Assembly: GCA_030549775.1 (NCBI GenBank)
Contig: CM060177.1
Location: 52,327,138 to 52,391,137, forward strand
DNA: 64,000 bases
Source: Tamarix chinensis
Lineage: Eukaryota; Streptophyta; Magnoliopsida; Caryophyllales; Tamaricaceae
Direction of reading: 5' to 3'
This document shows, in pieces, positions 23,235 through 34,742 of this stretch. The translations under genes and the position numbers were made by a program. The notes beneath the pieces were generated by a model. That model was given only the letters and a program-made list of their open reading frames with translations. It had not been told where the DNA came from and made no database searches. The stretch's first letter is position 1. The number at the start of each line of letters is the position of its first letter.

Positions 23235-24740
23235 AGTTATTATCTTTTGTATTGTCAATATTGCTAATAATACCTTAACATGGACCAAAATAACTACCTA
23301 ACCCTATTGTAACTAATAATAGCATGATTAGCTACTTTAAGAATAATACCCTTATTTTTTTTACTAATAAAGCTACTATTATTATTAATAACCCTAATAC
23401 TAGGTTATGATAAAGGTAAAGTGGAAAATAATGATAGTGTTTATAAGAGGGAAGTTAACTCTAGTATTTTCCTTTTATAGGTGACCTAAGTTCAAACACA
23501 AAGGAGGCGTAGGAGCATGCTCCAAGCCTGATATCGTTTTATGTAAGGATGTAGTTAAGGCCTATTATGTGTGTTATGTGTTTTTTATGCCATGTGTTAT
23601 GATATTTTTGTGTACCTTAAGTGATTATGACCACTTACTTGTAGCGTAGAGTGGAGCTAAGGTGCATTTATATGTTCTCCTTATGGCACGTGTAAAATGA
23701 TGTGTATATTGTGGTCATGATGCTTATGTGATGTGGTCCTTTAGGACATGAATGCTAGGATGCTGTAATGATATGGTGTGGGGGTGAAAGGATGAAAAGG
23801 GAAAAGGGGAAATGAGTTGACTAAGAGGGAAGTAAGAATGACCTATAGATCTCACAACTTATGGGTGGATAAATAAAAGAATAATATGGACAAAATAAGA
23901 GAGTGAAGTAAATCTTGCATGGGGAATCTCGGGTTTGCATGGAATGGATGGTGTTTGCATGGGAATGATCCTTACGTAAGAAAAGTTGACTTGGGGTTTA
24001 TGTAAGGTGAGGGAAGAGTTGTTTGGGTGATTAGAGTCCATGGGTGAAAAATAGTACATAGGTTGGTATAATGGTGCATGGGGAACTTGGTAAGGGTTTG
24101 GAAGGAAAACCCTAAGTGGAGGAATTGTTGAAGGGAGAAATAATGGAGAGAATTGGAATATGGGGTAAGAGTGGAAGGATGTCACATGGAGGATGTGTAT
24201 GTGTCATGTGGAAGAGGGAATGGTAAGTGAGAGTGATGGGAGAATATCATATGAGAAAAGAGAGGTGCTAGGATTTAGGGTGACCAACTAGGGTTTTGTG
24301 GTCACATGTGAGAATGGAAAGTAAATAGGGATGCTTGGGACTGAATCTAAGTGAAGTGATGGGTTGGGGGCAAAAGAGTATGGGTTGTGTGGGATAGAGG
24401 AAGGTTGGGCCATATAGGCCAAATTATGGTTTTCGAGAGGAAAACCTTAGAGGGAAATAGTGAGTTGACTAAGAGGTATGGGAAAGTGGGCCTCGACCTA
24501 TGTACTTAGGAGATGGGTGTTCGTGGTAAGTTAGGAGAAGAGGGAAAGGATATCTGGACATATTAGGAGGCACATAAGTCCTAAGATATGGGACAAGCCC
24601 TTTCGGGAGAATAGGAGTAGATGGATTTTGTGAGCGGGTAGTCCAAAGGACATGCATGTCTAGGGTGGTAATATTTATCAAATAAGACACAAATAAGATA
24701 CTAACCATTTAAAGAGAAAGATTGTTGAGCTGGGCCCAGA

Positions 24741-24878
24741 CAGATCCACCGTCAAATAATAGTGTCCAGGAGCCGGGGTGCCTTGGAGACCTATCCACTG
24801 GCGAATAATAGTGGTCAGGAGCGTTCTGCCTTATATGTTTTTTTGGTCCACTGGATATAATAGTAGGGTTCCCATACT
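24741..24878 (+). repeat. Three degenerate copies of a short motif inside the LTR
   Basis: 'atccaccgtcaaataatagtg' at about 24744, 'atccactggcgaataatag' at about 24792 and 'tccactggatataatag' near 24855 are spaced 48-60 bp apart. The shared core is TCCAC-x(n)-ATAATAGTG. They could be binding sites or remnants of a tandem array. Confidence 0.5.
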
Positions 24879-27800
24879 CGCATGGATGGATGATAAGAAT
24901 GGTGTGAAATGGGAATATTGACTAGAGATTTAATGCTTAAGGTTAACCGGACTATATCACGACCTCTACTATCTATATTGCTTGTATGGTTTATCTGTAT
25001 GATCCTTCTTGTATTATATACCTTTTTGTATATGGGCTTAGGTGCATGGTTACCTTACTCAGCACGTAGCATACTGACCACCCATTTTATGGGTGCTGCT
25101 CATTCGCATGAGTAGAGGGCCTTGTTGAGTTTGTATAGGTAGGAGATGCCATCTTTGAGGCCTATGATACTTATGAGGCGTCGAGCGGGGCTGAGAGTTG
25201 ACCGTTGAACTTAGCATGGGGGCCTGAGAGCGATTTATACTGGACTCTCTTTGATCTCTTTTTGCTTACATTTTTGTTTTATTTCCATTTCATTTTATTG
25301 TATTGTATCCTTTATCCCCCTAGGGACCTTGACTATGTACTCCATTTGGGTTCTATTAACTTTTTATCACACACTCTGATTCTTGGGTTATGAACATTTC
25401 AGTTTTCTATGAATCTCTGTTTTAAGTGTGTCTATTATCTTGTGAAAAATTTTCCTTAGCCTCGTGGTTGGTACGAGATTAGCCGAGGTCGGGCTTGTAC
25501 TAATCACAGTAGCAGCACCTCCGTACTTATATTTATTTTAATCAAACAAAAAATTTCAACTGTGATTTTTGAGGGTGTTATAATATGGTATCACCAACAC
25601 CCCTATAAGTGACACTAAAGTAGTGGGTGTAATACATCTTATTTTTGTATGATTTATAAAATGAAAAATTATGATGTTTAATAATCTTTGATAATTTTTT
25701 ATCTCAATTTGGAGATATAATTGGGTTTGAGGGTAAAATGAATTTTAGTAATGTTTGGAAAATTCACTAAAATATGTTTTCAGGCAGAATGATCGATTAG
25801 TTCTATGAGCCGATTGACTGGTTCAATGTTTCAACAAAGGGGTTTTGTTTGACCAAACCATTGATTAGCTTGGGAAACCGAATGATTGGTCTAGGTAAAT
25901 AGATTGATTGATTGGTTGGGATGAGTACTTTTCGATGTTTGATTTTTTTGGAAAATATCATGTGTCAAAATGAAAACTTTGATAATCTAACTCCAAACTG
26001 TTCTTGAGTGATTTTTAAACCTTATTATCATTTATTCAGCTTTAGTTGCTACGTCAAACAAATTCGAGGGTTCAATTTTGATAAGAGGATGACCTCACTC
26101 TTTTCTTCGTCCTCTCTCCTTTGTACACCTCTAGAATTATGCTTCAATTCCAGACAATCACTACTTAGCCCGGACATTCCTTCCCATGCCGATTCTCCAT
26201 TTCCCTTCTCGATATTTTCTAGAAGAACTTGACCAACATTCTCTAGAAAATTACCGTTTGAGCTATAATATAGTAGCCAACCTATTCTAGATATGTCTGC
26301 CACTCAACTTAGCTTTAAATAGTAAAATTAAGGTTTTTAATCTATTAAATAACCTCACTTGCTCCTTAACCGATTTGTTGGCTATAAATAACTTTAATTA
26401 CCCTTTCTTCTCACTTTTCTTTCAACCTCCGAAATATCTCATCCCTCTAGCACTTGTGTTATTCCCTCTCCATTATGAGCTTACATTCGAATTCCTTTCA
26501 ATCTTCTGACCCTTTTTCTATCTCCCTATTATTTTATTCTTAAGTAAGAAAGAGTTAGGCCTAGGAGAGATTTGAGTTGTTTTTAGCTAAATCATTCTTT
26601 GTTTTTCTCTTGAGTTTGATAAGTTTGTTTTCTTTTCTAATTCCATTTTTTGATTTGTGAAAGTTGTTTAATGATTTATGAGTTTTAACTTATTATTTTC
26701 AAATGTTTTGAAAGTTGAAATCTTTTAGCTTGAGCTTTTCCTATTGAGTGGAAAACTTTGCGAAGTATTAAGTAAGTCTTTCATACCATTAAAATGTGGT
26801 ATGAATAAGCATGTGATGTGATGTATTCTCCAAAACATTAATTTTATATGCCTTTAGGAGTGTTTGGATTCTAATTTATGCATGTTGGATCAATTAAGAA
26901 TGTTGAAAAAAATGCCTAATTTTAGAGAAAATATGGTTAATTTGCTTTAAAGTGAAGCATGATTCAGTTTATGAGCTTGTTAAATATTGGTATCTTGCTG
27001 TGACCTACTATGTTTTGGATGTGGTAAGATGTTAGAGTGTGAATCTTATGCAAATTTCTGATATGTAATGTCTAGAAGTAAATTAATTGATTAGTCTATA
27101 GAATAGTTTACTGTTTAGCTTTAACCGAGCAACCGATTGGTTTATGGCAACATTAGTTACTCTCTGCTTAACCCCATCAAATGGTTTGTCAAAACTGATT
27201 GACTAGTCATAGAACGATTGACTTGTTTGACCAAACTGATTGACTAGTATGAGGAAACCCTAGGGTTTGGATGAGCTAAACTGATCAACAACTTGGCCCA
27301 ACCCGATAGACAAGTTTAGCTAAAGCTTGTGATTTTTTTCTTTTAGATTTGATATGTCTTGAGACTATGCCTAATGTTATTATATGATTCTTTAATGATG
27401 CAAATACACTTTTTGGCATGGTTTGCCTAACCTAATGGATGGATTAAATGGATCATAATTAATGCATTAATCTCAACACGTGCTTAGAAAGGCTTTAGTG
27501 GAAAAAATTGAATAAGTATGTTATGACTTTAAAATGGTAATGTAATCCGGGTTCTTAGGCTAAAATGGATTATCATAATGAATTGATTAATATTCATTAA
27601 GCATTAATGGAAATTCATCCACATGGTTGGAAGGTAAAAATGGTTAAGATGGAATGAGTAAGTGGATGTGTTACTTGGATGCCGTATAGGCCTAGTATGA
27701 TCACATAACCTTAGAAAATAACAAACTAATATCATAGAGTGAAAGATGAGCAAATTGTGCATGGGTCTGGGTTATGCAATCCTTGATTAGCTAACAGGGG

Positions 27801-27993
27801 TTAGTCTACCTTTGGGTGTTTATTAGTGCCTTCCGACAGGATCTTAGTAGATCCTGATGCTTTATCTAGCTCTAGACACAGATGATGTACTAGAGGGTAT
27901 CAATAATAAAGGGTTTGGCCACCTAGGTGGCTTTTGGCCTTGGCCAGACTTTATGCCCATTGGTGGTTACTTGGTTTCAGTGAGACTTAATGT

Positions 27994-27998
27994 CCTCT
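27994..27998. repeat. Target site duplication of gypsy C, left copy
   Basis: CCTCT, repeated exactly at 33791-33795. Confidence 0.9.
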
Positions 27999-28831
27999 TG
28001 ATGTGAATCTTATGAATTTATATTTAATTAATTTTGAAAATTGCTGTGAATTAATTACTTATAATTGTTTGTCTAATTTGATGAATTAATAGGAGTGTAA
28101 TGCAGCATATGGATTCTGTGGAACTTTGGATACAGTTGCTGCGAAGTGCAGATTATGTATTTGAAGTGTGCAGATTATGTAATTTTTTGTTAATAACTTG
28201 TAATCCCATATGATGCATTCGTCGGTCAAAATTGGCTAATGGAAATTAGGACGGTTGTATAATCCGCCACCCGGTCCTTGATTTGGACTAGATGGATTGT
28301 GGATTAATCAATCCTTAATAACCATGATTAGCTAAAGTTATTATAGCTGATGGGAAATTAAGCCTTAAGCTTAATTGTATTTGGGACATTTTTTATGTTG
28401 GGTTGAAGTGGGCTGGTCGACTAATTGTGGCCCAAAGTTTTAATACCCGTTCTATTCCAGGCTTGTATCTGTTCCGTATTTTATGTGTCGACATATACGG
28501 TCTATTGTGTACATATAAATAGACAGAATACATGTAATACGGGTAACTTTTTGATAGAATAATACTGGCTGATTCTTGAGCTTTCTCGCGATTTCTTCTC
28601 TCTCTCTCTCTCGGCGATTCTCTCGCTCGCTCATCTTCTCTGATTTTGCTTTCGCTCTCACCTTGATCGATCTTGATCATTCACCTTCAAATTTCAGTTG
28701 CCGTTGTACAAATCGTGCTTCTGAATCTTTGGTCTTCCTTTGGAATTGTTCCTTAGGCTGTGCCGGCGAAATCGAACTTTGCGCTCGATTAATCTTTCGA
28801 TCATTCGTGAAACCCTAACATGTTTCCATCA
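27999..28831 (+). repeat. Gypsy C 5' LTR
   Basis: 833 bp, TGATGTGAATCT…TTTCCATCA. TATA box TATAAATA at 28514-28521; CT microsatellite at about 28594-28612 in the presumed R/U5. The reverse-strand open frames over this CT region are compositional. Confidence 0.95.
28514..28521 (+). promoter_or_regulatory. TATA box in gypsy C 5' LTR
   Basis: TATAAATA in ACATATAAATAGACAG, present at the same LTR position in the 3' copy (33473-33480). It would set the transcript start a little downstream. Confidence 0.6.
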
Positions 28832-28833
28832 TT

Positions 28834-28846
28834 TGGTATCAGAGCC
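28834..28846 (+). other. Primer-binding site of gypsy C (initiator tRNA-Met)
   Basis: TGGTATCAGAGCC starts 2 bp after the LTR end. This is the standard plant primer-binding site for the 3' end of initiator tRNA-Met. Confidence 0.92.
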
Positions 28847-29520
28847 TCGATTATTAGAGTGCTCGTAGTTTCTTTGTTACTGATTAAGTTTTCTTCCATT
28901 TTTGATTCGGTTTCTATATTTCGCTAACCCTATCTTGAAGTGTGAAATTTTAGGGTTTACAGCGACGAAGTCTGTTTTGATTATCGTCGTTCTAAAACCG
29001 GCGACTAAAGTGTTTTGGTCCGCTGTTTCGAAAGTCTGAAGAGAAACCCTAATCGACCTAGGGTTTGGTCAAGAACTTGAATCTTGACTAACAACGCGAC
29101 AGATTGTTGTTGGTAACCTTCGATTCGTAAATTTTTTGTTTAATACTACTATCTGCTATACTTAATTTCCAATTTCTTCGCCAATTACCTGTTTGTTAAT
29201 AAGTATATAGGTTAAAAACATAACCGGCGAACCATTTTGGTTACAAGAAAAGGGATAGACCTCCAAGAAGAGGGGTACCCTAGATAAGTGAATTGATTGC
29301 TGAAGCAGACGCGGTAATATTGTTCCCTCTTACTTAATTAGTATTGTCGAATTATTATAGACATTGAATAAATCTGAGTAAGCTTTACTGTTGCTATTAC
29401 TGTTAATATTTGATACTGTGATACTTCTTGAGACTATACTGTGTATTCTGTTATCTGAAATTCTTGTATAAGTTGTTTCTGTTAATTAAATTGCTGCTGT
29501 GTTAGTTTTTTAAACTGCTA
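28847..29520 (+). other. Gypsy C untranslated leader
   Basis: About 670 bp between primer-binding site and gag. No open frame or second element is recognised. It would hold packaging signals, which cannot be identified by eye. Confidence 0.6.
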
Positions 29521-30999
29521 TTGAATTTCATTATGTCTAACAATGGTCAGTCAGTGAATCAATCTGTGTCTAGTAATGATCTTTTAGAAACCCTTAGAAC
29601 TTTTCAAGAACAAATGACTGCACAATTTGCTGTTTTATCTGCTAACCTAGAACAAAGACTAGGGGAACAGGAAGTAAGAATCAACGAGTTGCAACATAAC
29701 AGAGTTGAAACTAATCAGGCAGGAGTTTTAGGAAGGGCTCCAATGGATCCTAGGATTAGAATTCCACCCATAGCTAATCTAGAGGAATTGGAAGACCAAG
29801 TATCTCATAATAGTGATAGGATGCCTAGACAGAATAATAGGCAGGATAGGGAATTAGAGTTCATTGATAGGAATTTGAATAATCTTAAGCTTAGTATACC
29901 AGGGTTTAATGGCAGGAATGACCCTGATTATTATTTTGAATGGGAAAGGAAAATAGAAATAGTATTTGAGTGTCATAATAACTCTGAAGAAAAGAAAATT
30001 AAGGTGGCTGTAGTAGAATTTACTGAGTATGCGTCCTCTTGGTATCATAATTTGGTGTTAACTAGACGTAGGTGTGGGGAACCAGCTATACAGACTTGGG
30101 CAGAGTTTAAAGTCTTAATGAGAAAGAGATTTGTGCCAAGTTACTATTATAGGGAGTTGCATAAGAGGTTGCAAACTATTAGTCAAGGAGTAAGGACAGT
30201 TGATGACTATTATAAAGAATTAGAAGTTTTGATTATTAAGATAGGAGTTATTGAGGATGATGACGCTACCATGGCTAGGTTTCTGAGTGGGTTAAATTCA
30301 GAGATAGCTGATAAAGTAGAACTGTATCCTTGTGGAACCTTGAATGAAATGGTGAATATAGCTACTAAGATAGAGATTCAATTAAGGAAATCTAGGCAAT
30401 ATAAACCCCCTAGGATTGGGTTCAAGACTACTGTAAGGAGAAATTTTGGGGGAAATACTTCTGGAAACTGGAAGACTAATAGTAAGGTAGAATTTAAGGG
30501 TAGAAACAATGAAGTTAAGGCAGGACATAAGTTTGATAAGGGCAAGAATGTGATGACAAATCCTGTAAATGGATCAAACAGGACTAGGGATATTAAATGT
30601 TTTAGGTGTGGAGGCTTAGGACATATAGCTTCTGAATGCCCGAACAAGAGAAACATTTTGATTAGAGAGTCTAGAGATATAGAATCTGAATCTGAATCTG
30701 AAGAAGAAGAAGAAGAGGTGAATATAGTTGGAAATAATGATAGTGACCTAGAAGAGGAAGTAGAATTACCAGTGAGTAGGGATCTTTTTGTGGTTCGAAG
30801 GGCTTTAAATAGTAATAAATTACCTGATTCTAATGTTATACAGAGAGAAAATATATTCCATACTAGATGTTTAATTGATGATAAGTGCTTTAACATGGCC
30901 ATAGATAGTGGTAGTTGTATTAATGCTGCTAGTACCCTATTGGTGTCTAAGTTAGGATTAACCACTACTAAACATCCAAAACCATATAGATTGCAATGA
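29521..30999 (+). CDS. Gypsy C gag and protease start (frame ends at a nonsense codon)
   Basis: 492 codons. Residues about 20-60 are Gln/Glu-rich and probably coiled. Residues 117-290 form the capsid (Retrotrans_gag) domain, with LSIPGFNGRNDPDYYFEW then FVPSYYYREL and TMARFLSGLN. A perfect CX2CX4HX4C zinc knuckle occupies 360-373 (CFRCGGLGH…C), followed by an acidic Glu/Ser run (390-403). The protease catalytic triad is at 462-464 (IDSGS). Gag builds the particle; the protease would cut the polyprotein. Pol follows in the same frame after the TGA at 30997-30999, which sits where a Trp codon would keep the frame. The second Met (29533) is an equally good start. Confidence 0.9.
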   Translation: MNFIMSNNGQSVNQSVSSNDLLETLRTFQEQMTAQFAVLSANLEQRLGEQEVRINELQHNRVETNQAGVLGRAPMDPRIRIPPIANLEELEDQVSHNSDRMPRQNNRQDRELEFIDRNLNNLKLSIPGFNGRNDPDYYFEWERKIEIVFECHNNSEEKKIKVAVVEFTEYASSWYHNLVLTRRRCGEPAIQTWAEFKVLMRKRFVPSYYYRELHKRLQTISQGVRTVDDYYKELEVLIIKIGVIEDDDATMARFLSGLNSEIADKVELYPCGTLNEMVNIATKIEIQLRKSRQYKPPRIGFKTTVRRNFGGNTSGNWKTNSKVEFKGRNNEVKAGHKFDKGKNVMTNPVNGSNRTRDIKCFRCGGLGHIASECPNKRNILIRESRDIESESESEEEEEEVNIVGNNDSDLEEEVELPVSRDLFVVRRALNSNKLPDSNVIQRENIFHTRCLIDDKCFNMAIDSGSCINAASTLLVSKLGLTTTKHPKPYRLQ

Positions 31000-31008
31000 C
31001 TTAATGAA

Positions 31009-33048
31009 TTGGGAGATGTTAAGGTTAGTCAACAAGTTTTAGTGAATTTAAAGTTAGGAAAATATGAGGATTCTGTTTTATGTGACATAGTTCCTATGCA
31101 TGCTGCTCACCTGTTGTTAGGTAGGCCTTGGCAATATGATAGAAGGGTAGTACATGATGGCTATAAAAATAGGTATACAGTCCAGAAGGATGATAAGAAG
31201 ATTGTCTTAGCACCTATGACTCCAAAAGAAATATTTGAGGATCAAACCAAAATTAAATCTAATTATAAGGAGTTATCTAAGTCTAATTTGGGGAATGATC
31301 TTAGTACAAAGGACATGAAAGGAACTTTGGGATTTTATGCTAAAGGTAAGGATGTAGGAAAGGCAATAAAAAGAAATGCCAATGTATACTTGATGATTTT
31401 TAAGGACTGTTATGAGTGTCAGAGAGGAACAATTGAAGAAGTACCTAGCACAGTGAAACTGTTATTAGAGGAATATAGTGAGTTGTTTCCTGAGGATATA
31501 CATGGAGAATTTGTAATTAATACTGATCAGGAAGCTATTAAGTATTTAAGGAGTCAATCAAAGTTAAATAGGAGACAAGGTAGATGGATAGAATTCATTG
31601 AGAGTTTTCCTTACATAATTAAATATAAGAAAGGTAGTGATAATATAGTTCCAGATGCTTTATCTAGGAGATATGCCTTATCAAATGCTGCTGATACTAC
31701 TTTATTAGGTTTTTCTAGTATTAAACTATTATACTTAGAAGACATTGATTTTAAAGAAATCTATAAAAGATGTGAAGTTTCTTCACAAGGGAAGTATTTT
31801 ATTAATGAAGGATACTTGTTTAGGGAAAATAGGTTGTGTATTCCTGCATGCTCTTATAGAGGATTATTAATTCAAGAAGCCCATAGTGGTGGGTTAATGG
31901 CACATCTAGGATCTCAGAAAACTTTAGATGTTTTAATTGAACATTTTTACTGGCCACACATGAAAAATGATGTTTTAAAACATTTTGTCAATTGTATTAA
32001 TTGTAGGCAGGCAAAAACTACTTCAAAACCTTTTGGTTTATATACCCCCTTACCTGTATCTAATCATCCTTGGGTTGATGTATCTTTGGATTTTGTTTTA
32101 GGATTACCTAGGACTAATAGAGCTAAAGATTCAATAATGGTTGTAGTAGATAGGTTCAGTAAGATGGCTCATTTTATACCTTGTAATAAAACAAATGATG
32201 CTATAGCAGTGGCTGAATTATTTTTTTCTAATGTGGTTAAGTTACATGGAATTCCTAAGACTATAGTTTCAAACAGAGATGTTAAGTTTTAAAGTCATTT
32301 TTGGAAGGTTTTGTGGGTAAAATTAGGGACTAAGTTATTTTTTTCTACAACTTGTCACCCTCAAACTGATGGACAAACCGAGGTGGTTAATAGAACATTA
32401 GGAAATATGTTAAGAGCTGTCCTTGGAAAGAATCTTAAACAATGGGAATATGTTTTACCTCAAGTGGAATTTGCTTATAATAGGACTTTACATTCTACAA
32501 CTAATAAAACTCCATTTGAGATTGTGTATGGTTTTAATCCATTAACTCCATTAGATTTGAGTCCTTTACCTCATGCTGACTTGCAAAATTTTGATGCTGA
32601 ATCTAGAGTTGATAGTATAAAAAGATTACATGAGACTGTAAGCCAACAGATTAACAAAAAGGTACAACAGATGGCTGGACATGCTAATAAAAGAAGGAGA
32701 AAAATGATTTTCAAACCTGGAGATTTAGTCTGGGTTCACCTTAGGAAAGAAAGGTTTCCAAATTTTAGAAAGTCAAAGTTGGACCCTAGAGGGGATGGAC
32801 CATTTACTGTATTAGAGAAAATTAATGATAATGCTTATAAAATTGATTTACCTATTAAATTTGGGAATGTGAGTAACTCTTTCAATGTGGCTGATCTTAG
32901 TCCATTTCTGGGACTTATTCAGGTTTCAAAGGCAAAACCTTTCCAAGAAGAGGGGAATGATGTGAATCTTATGAATTTATATTTAATTAATTTTGAAAAT
33001 TGCTGTGAATTAATTACTTATAATTGTTTGTCTTATTTGATGAACTAA
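31009..33048 (+). pseudogene. Gypsy C pol remainder: protease end, RNase H end, integrase, LTR-encoded tail
   Basis: Same frame as gag. 31009-31200 completes the protease, with [12 protein letters not shown]. The linker reaches YSELFPEDI at about 31495 and jumps directly to [15 protein letters not shown] of RNase H, so RT and the start of RNase H are gone without a frame change. Integrase: zinc finger with His at 31882 and 31903 and Cys at 31993 and 32002; first catalytic Asp at 32089. At 32272 the second catalytic position is Asn (SNRDVKF). A TAA stop lies at 32290-32292. The catalytic Glu at 32380 (DGQTEVVNRTL) is kept. The GPY/F-like module is at about 32790-32915. The frame crosses the polypurine tract and ends 91 bp inside the 3' LTR (stop 33046-33048). 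Confidence 0.88.
32945..32957 (+). other. Polypurine tract of gypsy C
   Basis: AAGAAGAGGGGAA immediately before the 3' LTR; it primes plus-strand DNA synthesis. It is inside the pol frame (encodes EEGN). Confidence 0.88.
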
Positions 33049-33790
33049 TAGGAGTGTAATGCAGCATATGGATTCTGTGGAACTTTGGATACAGTTGCTG
33101 CGAAGTGCAGATTATGTATTTGAAGTGTGCAGATTATGTAATTTTTTGTTAATAACTTGTAATCCCATATGATGCATTTGCCGGTCGAAATTGGCTAATG
33201 GAAATTAGGACGGTTGTATAATCCGCCACCCGGTCCTTAATTTGGACTAGATGGATTGTGGATTAATCAATCCTTAATAACCATGATTAGCTAAATTTAT
33301 TATAGCTGATGGGAAATTAAGCCTTAAGCTTAATTGTATTTGGGACATTTTTTATGTTGGGTTGAAGTGGGCTGGTCGACTTATTGTGGCCCAAAGTTTT
33401 AATACCCGTTCTATTCCAGGCTTGTATCTGTTCCGTATTTTATGTGTCGACATATATGGTCTATTGTGTACATATAAATAGACAGAATACATGTAATACG
33501 GGTAACTTTTTGACAGAATAATATTGGCTGATTCTTGAGCTTTCTCGCGATTTCTTTTCTCTCTCTCTCTCAGTGATTCTCTCGCTCGCTCATCTTCTCT
33601 GATTCTGCTCTCGCTCTCACCTTGATCGATCTTGATCATTCACCTTCAAATTTCAGTTGCCGTTGTACAAATTGTGCTTCTGAATCTTTGGTCTTCCTTT
33701 GGAATTGTTCCTTAGGCTGTGCCGGCGAAATCGAACTTTGCGCTCGATTAATCTTTCGATCCTTCGTGAAACCCTAACAGGTTTCCATCA
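32958..33790 (+). repeat. Gypsy C 3' LTR
   Basis: 833 bp, same termini as the 5' LTR, followed by the duplicate CCTCT. It includes the last 29 codons of pol and a TATA box at 33473-33480. Confidence 0.95.
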
Positions 33791-34742
33791 CCTCTAGTTT
33801 TGATAGGCTTCTATGGTATATGAGATGATGGGGTGGTGTACAATCCATCGCTTGATAATAATAAGAATGAGGACGTTGATAAAGAAAAAGGGAAATGAAT
33901 GGGACAAAGAATTAATAGCTTATAAATAACTAACCTAATGGATTATGTAAGTTGGGAAAATAGACCTAATGGAAAACTACGTGAATGGATGGTAGAAACC
34001 CTAATAGTTGTTTATATAACTTGTTTAGTAAATTGTATGTTGCTATATATGATATTTATGTTATGTTGATAAGCATATGTTATGATGATAAATATGTTAT
34101 GTTGATAAAATAGACCCAATGGAAAATAATATTATATTGATAAGCATGCTGAGTCTTGAATTGTCCGATTCGTGTATGAATTGATGTTCTAATGCATTAT
34201 ATGATTATGATAAAGCATATATATCTAACTGTACGGCATAAGCATGATATACATTTATCATGATCTCCACATTATGCTAGGCCCTTATATGCTTGTAAAT
34301 TTCGTTGAGGAGATAACTTGGCTTACTCAGTATAAAGCATAATGATATGCCCGTTTGTTCAATCACTTGCTCATTCTTACAAGTAGATGATCATATGTAG
34401 GTTTATGGGGATTGCTAGTAATGGACCCAACTTATTTTGGGCTTGGGACTTGAGAGCGTAGAAATCCCAAGACTATCTTTTGGTCCTTAATGGACTAGGG
34501 TTTAGGGCTATACCCTAATTTTGTTTTCTACCATTATAGTTTTGTATCTCAGTTGAATATTCATTTATGTATTTGAATATTTTAGGGGCCCTCGAGGTCC
34601 TATTTTGTTATTTTTTCTTTAGTGTATACATATCATGTTTATTTCTCACTTTTGCTTTTGTTTTGATTGGTTTGGTTTCTTAGCCTTGTATCTAACATGG
34701 GACGAGAGTTTGATGCCTATCCTATATTAGGTGTGATGATAG

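Larger units (their letters stand above)
21470..25585 (+). repeat. Very long LTR (about 4.1 kb), solo or 5' LTR
   Basis: It starts TGTAAAATACCC and ends GAGGGTGTTATAATA, the usual inverted TGT…ACCC / GGGT…A ends of plant gypsy LTRs. GGGTA before it and TGGTA after it agree in 4 of 5 bases, fitting an aged target duplication. Alternatively, the following TGGTATCA is a primer-binding site. Inside, in order: an AT-rich start, a pyrimidine-rich kilobase, a TATA box (22334), ATT repeats, and a long AG-rich zone with no conserved domain. The open frames inside are compositional. No gag follows, so a solo LTR is favoured. Confidence 0.5.
27999..33790 (+). mobile_element. Gypsy element C: young CRM-like chromovirus lacking RT
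   Basis: A 5792-bp element with two LTRs of exactly 833 bp, tRNA-Met primer-binding site, a single-frame gag-pol, a polypurine tract, and target duplication CCTCT. By eye the LTRs differ at about 19 positions (2.3%), mostly transitions, with no indel, so this is by far the youngest insertion in the window. gag-pol stays in one frame with two nonsense codons. The reverse transcriptase and most of RNase H are deleted in frame. It could have moved only with help from an intact relative, if at all. Confidence 0.95.
25628..34742 (+). repeat. Long LTR (about 3.3 kb) split by gypsy C
   Basis: Non-coding sequence of long gypsy LTR type lies on both sides of element C: 25628-27993 (start TGTAATACATC) and 33796-about 34742. 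Support: the target duplication of C joins the two halves; gag of plus orientation follows at 35.1 kb; and the repeated words 'gattgactagt/gattgactggtt' (25790-25915, 27085-27320) recur, inverted, in the long LTR of element E. The ends are inferred, not proven. Confidence 0.4.

Noticed and set aside
22951..23278. Ile- and Leu-rich open frames
   Set aside because: They are translations of the (ATT)n/(TTA)n microsatellite; no codon structure or start context.
30378..30965. 195-codon minus-strand open frame
   Set aside because: It is antisense to the gag/protease frame of gypsy C, which has zinc-knuckle and protease motifs.
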